A stretch of DNA of 64,000 bases, from contig JAKZZE010000031.1 of assembly GCA_024220505.1 (NCBI GenBank), forward strand, positions 310,001 through 374,000, in the 5' to 3' direction. Below, piece after piece: positions 55,915-64,000 of this stretch. This stretch comes from Rhizopus arrhizus (taxonomy: Eukaryota; Mucoromycota; Mucoromycetes; Mucorales; Rhizopodaceae). The position numbers and the translations under genes are program-made. The notes beneath the pieces were generated by a model that saw only the letters and a program-made list of their open reading frames with translations, made no database searches and was not told where the DNA came from. Positions within the stretch are counted from its first letter, which is position 1; every line of letters begins with the position of its first letter.

Positions 55915-55948
<34 letters not shown>

Positions 55949-55956
55949 CGGGCAAT
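55292..55956 (-). mobile_element. Internally deleted Tc1/mariner-like element with intact TIRs and TA duplication
   Basis: 665 bp. The left end reads TA then ATTGCCCGTC and 11 T; the right end reads A32 then GACGGGCAAT and TA. Perfect 21-bp inverted repeats (10 unique bases plus T11/A11) flanked by TA (55290-55291 and 55957-55958), the classic Tc1/mariner target duplication. The interior encodes only the transposase DNA-binding half (separate entry), and no catalytic DDE domain fits in the space. It is therefore non-autonomous but looks young. Confidence 0.85.
55311..55877 (-). CDS. Truncated Tc1/mariner transposase, N-terminal DNA-binding half only
   Basis: An uninterrupted 188-codon frame from ATG 55875-55877 (MNIQYLYENGKGSVVDEYG) to a TAA created where the frame meets the terminal repeat (55311-55313). 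It contains an acidic lead, then the helix-turn-helix region DQDKVRFFKLLFDRCLSAAA, AAKQLRIHVRTGQKWAEQYE, the RKTGRPRILNEEHKK linker (AT-hook-like GRPR), the second helical domain CIDENPSVFLDDVMKRLRQ, and LKISKSTLIP. Full transposases continue with the DDE domain here; it is deleted. No stops or frameshifts are present. Such products can bind TIRs and repress transposition, but whether this one is expressed is unknown. An upstream frame extension would begin in the A32 run and is ignored. Confidence 0.75.
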   Translation of the reverse strand: MNIQYLYENGKGSVVDEYGRSEPMDYIVDEKRFCLETLSSHTQYLAQQPLEGDKVTESMQVEEDVKPNTDAVMRETSSKRNYTRYLDQDKVRFFKLLFDRCLSAAAAAKQLRIHVRTGQKWAEQYERDPNSIFEKQRKTGRPRILNEEHKKVILECIDENPSVFLDDVMKRLRQIFTELKISKSTLIP

Positions 55957-56213
55957 TAGAGTAGATGCTAGATATGTAAACGTGAATAAATTATATGCTA
56001 TATCTTTTTACATGATTCAGCCCTAGATAGAGATCTTTTATATGATTATGCTACTAGCTCAAGTTATATTGCTCCATGTTAGACTTAAAATATGAAATAT
56101 TTATTTTTCTTTCTGTGAGTAATGCAGTGATGTAAAAGAGAGGTGATACAAATTACCGTGTTGATTTTTTTTTCTTCTTTTTTGCAGTCTTTTTTTGTGT
56201 GTCCTGAAATTGC

Positions 56214-59200
56214 ATGTCTAATCAATGTAAAAAAAAAAACTACTAATATTTCATTAACTAACTGATCCAAACAGTAAACAAAGAGAATCTTGCAGAAATA
56301 TTTTCAAGATTGAGATCGTCTGAAAAACAGGTCAGTTGTGAATATACATATGGACACTATTAAGCTGAAAAAAAGTAAAGCCTTTTAGACTTGTAAAGCC
56401 TAGTGTTCAAGACATCAAAAATGAATTAGAAGAAGCATTTCTTACACCAAAAAAAACATTTCCAGCCTCATGGCTTTCAAAATGTCAAGAGTAAGTCCCT
56501 TTCTGTATTTAAAGAAAAAAAGAAAGCTTATACATTCTAGACATTGGGAAGAAACACCTAATTATGCCAACAATATTTATTCACAATTATCCAAACCACG
56601 CACTGCAATCCAAGTAGCACGACAAGGATTTGATGGGGATATCATTGGATATAAGGAATACATTATGGACGATCCTAATCTTTCTTCGACCAACTCGACT
56701 AGCTTTTCAAGGGCCTTTGGATCTACCAAGGATTTTGTACGTGGCTCTGCTGCTCAATTTCCTTTTGCACCAGGAGGACTTGAGAAGGAGGTTATTGAGG
56801 AAGACGAGGAAGGCTATGAAGGTCGAGTGGACATCAACACTGATCTGTTCAACTTGAATGGTAAAACAAAATTCTTGTGCCCATGTTATTTATTGACTAG
56901 GGATGATTATAGGAACATGTGGAATAGCACCGGGTTTAGAGAGAGGCTTGTCCTTTGGAGGTAAAGAAATACAATAACTTTTGAAGCAAATAGAGATCCT
57001 CTGATGCTGCATTTTTTAGATGAAGAGCCACAACAAGAAGAGGTTGCTCCTAGAAAGACAGTATTTAACATTGAAGACATGATGGATCCTGTTGATAGTA
57101 CATTTGACTTCTTAAATGTAAAGATCAAGCCAGTAGATGAGCAATTATCCACCATTTCTTCAGAAGAGACATCTGATAATAGCAGCGTTGGTAATTAAAA
57201 AAGCATATGAAAATCACACGTATACAATATTAAAACACTGTACTAGGTCCTCAAGAAGTCGATGATCTTCTCCCTGCTACTCTTCCACCTCAAAAAGATC
57301 TTGTGCCCAAAAAACTTATATCCACCAATGACGCTCTCAAACGCCGAGACTGGGCACACGAAATCAATGTGAATGAACCGTTTGAGAACTTTCATGATTT
57401 GGTACCCGAGATGGCGATGCAGTTTCCCTTTGAGCTGGATACATTTCAAAAACATGCTGTCTATCATCTCGAGATGGGTGATTCTGTCTTTATTGCGGCC
57501 CATACATCCGCAGGTAAGACGGTCGTAGCTGATTATGCGATTGCTCTTGCCACAAAACACATGACCAAGGCTATCTATACCTCACCCATCAAGGCATTGA
57601 GTAATCAAAAGTTTCGAGACTTTAAGCATACCTTTGGTGACGATGTGGGCATTTTGACAGGCGATGTACAAATCAAACCTGAAGCGAGTTGTTTGGTAAT
57701 GACAACAGAGATCTTGCGAAGTATGCTTTATCGTGGTGCAGATTTGATTCGTGATGTAGAATTTGTTATTTTTGATGAAGTGCATTACGTGAATGATTTG
57801 GAGGTAAGAAAAAAGCATGTAAACGAGATAATGACTAATTTCTTTGTAGAGAGGTGTTGTTTGGGAAGAAGTCATTATTATGTTACCAGCTCATGTAAAT
57901 ATTATTCTTTTATCTGCAACAGTTCCCAATACAAGAGAATTTGCTGGTTGGGTTGGGTAATTTATAATTTTACATAAAACAGAAACCATTTTTAATATTA
58001 TATCTCTAGACGTACCAAGAAAAAAGATATTTATGTCATCAGTACATTAAAGAGACCTGTGCCTTTAGAACATTATCTCTATGCAAATAAGGATATTTAC
58101 AAGATAGTAGGAGCAAACGAACTTAAATTAAGCACAGCTGGGTAAATATTACGTAGAAAATGTACAAAGGATGCTTCCTAACGTATATCAAAAAGTTACA
58201 AAAAGGCACAGGATGCCATGACAAAACGTAAAGAACAGATTGAAAAGTCAAGTGGAAATAACAATGTACGTGGAGGACGTGGAGGAAGAGGTGGTGCTCG
58301 AGGCGGTGGCAAACCTATAGGTCGCAGTTACCATGCTGCGATGCAAACGGTAAATTATCATACAACGCATTTTTTATCAATTTTATTAAAATCCCTTTGT
58401 TTTTTTGTGAAGGATCGCAATCTATTTGTACACTTGATTGGTATGCTCAAGACAAAGAGCCTTTTACCAGTTGTAATCTTTACATTTTCCAAAAAGCGAT
58501 GTGAAGAGTATGCCTCTGGTCTTTCCAAGACAGATCTGTGCACAAGTCTTGAAAAGAGTGAAATCCATATATTTATTGAACGTAGTTTAGTCAGACTTCG
58601 AGGATCGGACAAATTTTTACCTCAGATTTTGAGAATGCGAGACTTATTGAGTCGTGGTATCGCTGTGCATCACAGTGGCCTTTTACCAATCATCAAAGAA
58701 ATTGTGGAAATCCTATTTGCCAGAGGTCTTGTCAAGGTCTTGTTTGCCACCGAGACTTTTGCTATGGGCGTCAACATGCCTGCACGATGTGTAGTCTTTT
58801 CTGGTATCCGCAAACATGACGGTCGCAGCTTTCGTGATCTCCTACCAGGCGAATATACGCAAATGTCTGGACGTGCCGGTCGCCGTGGTCTGGACAGTAC
58901 AGGTGTGGTGATTATTGCAACAGGTGGAGAAGAGCCACCGGAGGCATCGACCTTGTCTACCATGATCTTGGGCAAACCTACCAAACTGGAATCTCAATTT
59001 AGATTGACCTACAACATGATCTTAAACTTGCTTCGTGTTGAGGCTCTCAAGGTAGAAGAAATGATTAAGAGAAGTTTTTCTGAAAACAGCACGCAAAAGC
59101 TCTTGCCGGATACAAAACGATTAGTGGATGAGAATGAACAGAAGCGAAACGCGCTACGTCAATTGGATTGTGTGATCTGTGAACCTGATATTGAAAAGTT

Positions 59201-60632
59201 TTATGATATCTGTGGTGAAGTTGTCTATCTGAACCGAACTATGATGACCCAGTTTGTTACAGCTATGCCAGCTGGAAACAGGGCCCTCTGCCCAGGTCGT
59301 TTGGTAATCATCAATTCAAATATATACAGAAATGCACCTGCTATCATACTCAAGCCGCTTCCTTCAAATGCTTCTGGGCATCGTTCGTTTTATTGTCTTG
59401 TATTGCTGGATAAAGACCTTGATATCAGCGATACACCCAACTTGGACGAAACACCTCCTTTGCCTATCACAGATATTTGTGCGCCTGAAGAAGGCAATGG
59501 TAAGACAGAGATCATTACAGTGGGTGCACCTGATTTTCTGTTTATCACAAAATTGGCACTCAAGATTGATGCAGATACCATCATGACAAGTGAACAAAAT
59601 AATCTAGAGAGAGTCAAAGCTGCACAAGAGCTCCAATCCTTTGGTGTGGATGCTAGAAAGGGTGGTTTGACAGAGTATGAATGGGGTAAGATTAAAGACG
59701 TAGAATTCCAAGAGATGCTGCGTGCAAAGAATGGATTAATGAAAAAATTGCGCGCTGATTTCCAATGCACGAAATGTCCAGAACTAAAGGAACATGTAAG
59801 GAATGCACCTCCCGATAAAGTTATATACTAATTAGCCTCACAGTATGCACTTATTCATGCACATAAACGACTTTCCAGTCAAATAGAAATGCTGAAAATG
59901 ACTATCTCAGATCAAAACTTGGAACTGCTTCCAGACTACCACCAACGTATCGAAATCCTTCATCGATTAAACTACATTGATGACCAAGGCACAGTTCAAC
60001 TTAAGGGTCGTGTCGCTTGCGAAATTAATTCAGCAGATGAACTCTTACTGACAGAACTCGTCTTGGATAATGTTTTTGCTGACTTTGAGCCAGCTGAACT
60101 GGTTGCCATCTTGTCTTGTTTTGTGTTCCAAGAACGTAGTGAAAGCGAACCTCGACTGACGCCCAAGTTAGCCAAGGGTAAAGAGATTGTCTTGTCGTAT
60201 GCAAAGAAGCTTGCGGAATTGCAAGCAGAGTGTGGATTATCTATTTCTGTTGAAGATTATGTAGGCAGTTTCCGATTTGGATTGGTTGAAGTTGTTTATG
60301 AATGGGCAAAAGGATTAGTAAGTTTTTTTATCGCAATACCGATAGCATGTTCTTGTGCTCATTCAATTATATTTGTAGCCATTTAAGCATATTACCGATT
60401 TAACAGACGTATTGGAAGGCTCTATTGTCCGCTGTATTAGTAGATTGGATGAAACGTGTCGTGAAGTGATGGGTGCTGCTCGTATGGTAGGCGATACAAG
60501 TTTATATAAAAAGATGGAGCAAGCAGAACAAGATATCAAGCGTGATATTGTATTTGCAGCAAGTTTGGTAAGTAGCAAAAATAATAATGTTATAGTAAGC
60601 TAATCATTCCTTTATTTAAATAGTACTTTTAG
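56214..60632 (+). CDS. SKI2: Ski2-like DExH RNA helicase (cytoplasmic exosome cofactor)
   Basis: The helicase of the Ski complex, feeding mRNA 3' ends to the cytoplasmic exosome. Start ATG 56214 gives MSNQ, then a 48-nt intron and [18 protein letters not shown]. The N-terminal arm includes [13 protein letters not shown] and [20 protein letters not shown]. The helicase core has [15 protein letters not shown], Walker [26 protein letters not shown], the DEVH box ([10 protein letters not shown]), [48 protein letters not shown] and [12 protein letters not shown]. The arch insertion (Arg/Gly-rich start, then [14 protein letters not shown]) and the C-terminal DSHCT-type helical domain ([36 protein letters not shown]) follow. 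The final codons SLYF come from a last 9-nt coding exon, TAG 60630-60632. About ten introns, one only about 35 nt. Confidence 0.94.
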
Positions 60633-60838
60633 CACACCATGCTAACTCTCTATCTTCTTTTAAAATAAAACAGTTTTCTACTAATTTCATTGTACATTCC
60701 ATAAATATTTGCTCAAGCAATAAAAGAAAGCATTTTGATGTGTGATGAAAATAAATTGAATCAATGACATTTTGAATCTCCGCGTTGACCTTAGCTAGGA
60801 AAAAAAGAGAAAGGACTCTTCTTTACAATATTAATAAA

Positions 60839-61586
60839 ATGGCAGTAAGTTATTTTATGATAAAAAGAGATGAAATCAACATTCAATATTTAATAGATAA
60901 ATTGGTTATTACTTGTCAGTAGACAAGGGAAAGTTCGTCTTACAAAATGGTTCGTTACAATCCCTCCCAAAGAAAAAGCAAAGATTGTGAAGGATGCAAC
61001 ACAGTTAGTTTTAGCCAGACGAGTAAAAATGTGTAACTTTTTGGAATATAAAGGTGAGAAGATTGCTATTTTAGTCTTTTAAAGTTATAATCTAATATAA
61101 CTGTCTCAAATAGATCAAAAGATTGTCTACAGAAGGTAACTCCTTTTATATATTTTTGTATATATTCAATAGGGCTAAAGAGCGGATATCTTATTAGATA
61201 TGCAAGTTTATTTTTTGTTGCTGGCATCAACCAAAACGACAACGAACTTATCACTCTTGAGATTATTCACAGATATGTTGAAATACTTGATCGTTACTTT
61301 GGCAATGTATGAATATCAACTTTATTAATAAGCATTATATTGACTTACATACCTTAACTGATATAGGTTTGTGAACTTGACTTAATTTTCAACTTTCAAA
61401 AGGTATAACGCGAAGCTTGATCTTCTTATTTGCTGATAGACTCGAATTTTATAGGCGTATTTTATTTTGGATGAACTTTTGATTGCAGGCGAATTACAAG
61501 AAACAAGCAAAAAATCTGTTTTAAGGGTTATAACACAAGCAGACCAGTTTGAGGAACAAGAAGGAAACGAACCAAAGACTGGATAA
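60839..61586 (+). CDS. APS1: AP-1 adaptor complex sigma subunit
   Basis: The small chain of the clathrin adaptor AP-1, acting at the trans-Golgi and endosomes. The first exon is only ATGGCA, joined over a 53-nt intron to [19 protein letters not shown]. Then [99 protein letters not shown] and a tail ending [11 protein letters not shown]. Six short exons, five introns. Length (about 155 residues) is normal. The sigma-1 rather than sigma-2 assignment rests on [13 protein letters not shown] and the [12 protein letters not shown] ending. It lies about 200 bp downstream of SKI2 on the same strand. Confidence 0.94.
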
Positions 61587-62640
61587 GGACAATAAGCACA
61601 GTTTTTATGATTAATAAAAACTATCAACTGGAAGTGTTCATACCCATTACAGCATTAGAGTAAATTGTATTTTTTTATATCAACTGAAGCTACTATAGCG
61701 AGCTTTGAAAGCTACGAAAAAGGAAATTATAACTTGATAAAAAAAAATTAGAACCTTAAGGATACAGCATTGCTTTTATACCCAGTTACATTGTGAGATT
61801 GGATTTTATAGGGTTTATATAGTATAAAATAGACTTGTTTTATAAGATTCTTGATGTGAGACCAAAGTTTCGAATAGAGTTTGGTTCCCAAACTAGTAAT
61901 AATTTGAATATAAGTTCGCTTGTAATAAGTGACCACCAGATCTTGTTAAGTAGATCAAACTGTTGTGCATAAAATTAAGTAAAAAGATAAAAAAGAGGGA
62001 TTACAATGAAGTGTATTTGCTTCAAGGGACTTCTTGTTCTTGATATTAGGTAAAATAAAAGAAAACCCAAAGAGATTTACTTTATATAATATTTATTAAA
62101 ATAATCAAAAAGTAAAGTAAATAAAGTGAAGTGAAGTGAGAAGTTAAAGTTTTTGTAAGTATAAGAAATATTGAAGTTATTTATATGTTTTTGGCTTTTC
62201 TGATTATTTGCTGTTTTTGATGATTTTGTGGATATTCTATATTTTTTTTGTATTTTGCTGGATTTGTCTGCATTCATACATATTTGTTTATATTTTCCTG
62301 GATCCGAACTAGTTAGAGAGAGAAGTCAAATGCTGACAAAGTTTGCTGCATTGTATTACAACATTAAGGGAACAGTTGTAGTAATAACGCTGCTCTTTTA
62401 TAAAATCACTTCGTAGTTCATGACAAACCAAGGCACAAACAAGGTGGTAAACTGTTTTATATGAAACAAATTCGGCTTTGCTACTTATAATCATTTTGAG
62501 AACCATCATTTAATATAATGGTGTTTTCACACTCTCAACATAATAAAAAATAATAGAAGTACAAATTAGTTTTTGTTTAAAATTTTTAGTTTATTTTAGT
62601 CGTATTTTTATGAAATGGATAACAGTGTACATGTTTTTCT
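61587..62640. other. Intergenic region, no gene seen
   Basis: 1.05 kb between two convergent genes (AP-1 sigma + and the HAD-like protein -). Very AT-rich, with short GTGAAGT and AAAGTAAAGTAAA-type tandem words near 62110-62140. No coding or RNA gene recognised. Confidence 0.5.
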
Positions 62641-64000
62641 TTAACCGATAACAGCGTTAGTAACTGTTTCAGCAGCGTCAGCTACAGTAGCGACTACTCT
62701 TTGAAACCAAGAACGAGTAACTGGAGCTTCTACCTTTGTAACGGCTTTAGTTTCAACGAATGCTTCATAACTTTCAGCAAAGATGTCTAAACCATCAAAG
62801 TGAATATCAAAGTCTTGAGCAGGAATGTTTTCTTGGCGATCAATTAATACAGTCTTGGCTCCATTTTGCTTAGCAGCTTGGAGGATTTCTGGGTTGGAAG
62901 AAACAACAGCGAGTTCACTAGGATCCTTTAAGCAACAAAGCATAGCGGCGTTAGAAAGGACAGTAGTAGAAGTACTTCTGATATCAGTAAAGTTATCTCT
63001 AGCAATACAAGCAGCGAACACATCACCAGTGAGTTGAGCGTGCCAGTTAAGTCCAGCATGTCTTGCCACCTTCATTAAAGTACAGAGCTTGAATCCGCAT
63101 GAGATAGAAACAGCAAACATACCATCAACTTGCTTAATCTTTTGAAGACTGGAAGTACTGTCTTGGAAAGGTTGAAGCTTGAACCAAGTTGTGCAAAGGG
63201 TGTTCAATTCTTCATCAGTGAACGCATTTTCAAGAGAGTATTCGGATAAAATTAATCTCAAAGAGATAAGAAGGACTTCACGATCACAAGTAGAGTAGTC
63301 AATCTTGCAACGTTGTTCAAGGAAGACATTGTACCATCTGACCACAAGCTTTTCAACATCGACATGACCAAAAGTAGATGAGTTCTTCTTCGAAACAATT
63401 GTGTTCCAGATTTGAGAAATGGTCAAACGGTAGTTAAGAACAGTATCGGGCAAGTCAAAAGCAAATGCCTTGACATCCTTGAACGAAGCAGGGAACTCAG
63501 TGGTTTCAATCCATGTCACAGACTTTCCTTCAAATCCAACAGAAATGGCAGTTTCAGTAGTATTTTCGAGAGCAACAACAGCGTTACGTTTGGATTGGGA
63601 TTCAATGATGGAAACCTTCTCTTCAATGACTTCGATATCTTCATCAGAGACTACAATTTCCTCAACTGCGCATATTTGAGTTGAAACAATCTTTTGAATG
63701 TTGTCAAATGATTCAATAGCTTGCTTTTGAGCACCTTGAACAGTGACAGCCACATTAGAATCACAATCTTCAGAGACTGTGTAATCGAATTCAAAGGCTT
63801 TCTTGGCTTCAGTAATAATAACAGAGGCTTCTTGGTTAGCATCTGTGATAAGCTGTTGAATTTCTTTCTTCTTATCGTCAGCACTAACTTCAGTAGAGGC
63901 AATGACACCTCTGATTTTACCAAAAAGAACATCATACCAAGACGACAGCTTGGCTTGAGTATCTTGAACAACGATAGCAACGACTTGTTGAGTCTCCTTT
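62641..64000 (-). CDS. Partial repeat-containing protein with C-terminal HAD-like (haloacid dehalogenase) domain
   Basis: Open without a break from the right edge (64000) to TAA 62641; the 5' end lies outside. The visible 450 residues begin in internal repeats, VAIVVQDTQAKLSSWYDVLF with KKKEIQQLITDANQEASVII, and again VAVTVQGAQKQAIESFDNIQ with VIEEKVSIIE. A C-terminal domain of the L-2-haloacid dehalogenase fold follows: KAFAFDLPDTVLNYRLTISQ (nucleophile Asp position), WFKLQPFQDSTSSLQKIK, MFAVSISCGFKLCTLMKVARHAGLNW (normally SNG). The catalytic Lys and second Asp pair look lost (ACIARDNF; no DxxxD). A small-residue C-terminal tail ends VATVADAAETVTNAVIG. Highly biased codons (GTC, AAG, TCT) suggest strong expression. 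The enzyme activity is doubtful; structural or scaffold role possible. Confidence 0.75.
   Translation of the reverse strand, partial: KETQQVVAIVVQDTQAKLSSWYDVLFGKIRGVIASTEVSADDKKKEIQQLITDANQEASVIITEAKKAFEFDYTVSEDCDSNVAVTVQGAQKQAIESFDNIQKIVSTQICAVEEIVVSDEDIEVIEEKVSIIESQSKRNAVVALENTTETAISVGFEGKSVTWIETTEFPASFKDVKAFAFDLPDTVLNYRLTISQIWNTIVSKKNSSTFGHVDVEKLVVRWYNVFLEQRCKIDYSTCDREVLLISLRLILSEYSLENAFTDEELNTLCTTWFKLQPFQDSTSSLQKIKQVDGMFAVSISCGFKLCTLMKVARHAGLNWHAQLTGDVFAACIARDNFTDIRSTSTTVLSNAAMLCCLKDPSELAVVSSNPEILQAAKQNGAKTVLIDRQENIPAQDFDIHFDGLDIFAESYEAFVETKAVTKVEAPVTRSWFQRVVATVADAAETVTNAVIG

Noticed and set aside
20653..60632. The window as the Mucorales sex locus (HMG gene plus RNA helicase)
   Set aside because: The helicase here is Ski2, 35 kb away, not the rnhA-type sex-locus helicase, and no triose-phosphate transporter is adjacent.
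1..64000. CRISPR arrays, rRNA genes, bacterial-type operons
   Set aside because: No regularly spaced identical repeats, no rRNA-like sequence; genes are intron-bearing and eukaryotic.

Overview
The window is nuclear DNA of a filamentous fungus, most likely an early-diverging mould of the Mucoromycota (Mucorales-like). The evidence is as follows. The DNA is very AT-rich, with long A or T runs between genes. Introns are many and short (mostly about 45-70 nt, GTAAGT...TAG). The gene set is eukaryotic and fungal: Cla4-type PAK kinase, Skt5/Chs4, chitin deacetylase, Ski2, Avt-type transporter. Decayed Tc1/mariner transposons carry DDE_3-type transposase. I cannot name the species. Gene models were spliced by eye: CDS spans below include introns, ends are usually firm, and some internal junctions are approximate.

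Layout. 1-6.6 kb: tail of an unknown gene, a secreted phosphoesterase-type acid phosphatase (-), a PH-CRIB-kinase Cla4 homologue (+) and a compact eIF4G (-). 6.6-9.7 kb: no gene. 9.7-16.6 kb: an uncharacterised Trp-rich protein (-), ribosomal protein uS12/RPS23 (+) with a four-base first coding exon, and a Sec7-PH Arf exchange factor (+). 16.9-18.4 kb: a dead Tc1/mariner element with recognisable terminal inverted repeats. 20.7-21.8 kb: an HMG-box regulator (-). 21.8-25.5 kb: empty. 25.5-28.8 kb: chitin/polysaccharide deacetylase (+) and a cytochrome P450 (-). 29.4-30.1 kb: a broken histidine-phosphatase gene followed by a Tc1 fragment. 32-40.3 kb: a dense block of PHO8-like alkaline phosphatase (+), Mn-SOD (+), prenylated Skt5/Chs4-like Sel1-repeat protein (-), kelch-BTB protein (+), a small protein (-) and a GLI/ZIC-like zinc-finger factor (-). 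40.3-46 kb: gene desert. 46-54.5 kb: SDR oxidoreductase (+), SLC35F-like transporter (-), a diverged arginyl-tRNA synthetase (-), Avt3/4-like amino-acid transporter (+) and a small two-exon gene (+). 55.3-56 kb: an internally deleted Tc1/mariner element with intact TIRs and TA duplication that still encodes the transposase DNA-binding half. 56.2-61.6 kb: SKI2 RNA helicase (+) and AP-1 sigma adaptin (+). 62.6-64 kb: the 3' part of a repeat/HAD-like protein (-), running off the window.

Most genes are housekeeping: translation (eIF4G, uS12, ArgRS-like), RNA decay (Ski2), vesicle traffic (Arf-GEF, AP-1 sigma), vacuole and phosphate (Pho8, acid phosphatase, Avt) and cell wall or polarity (chitin deacetylase, Skt5, Cla4). 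There is no biosynthetic cluster. Several neighbours converge with only 18-137 bp between stop codons. The most interesting items are the truncated transposon with its clean open reading frame, the ArgRS-like protein with a rebuilt class-I signature, the HAD-like protein with eroded catalytic motifs, and the reading-frame break in eIF4G.
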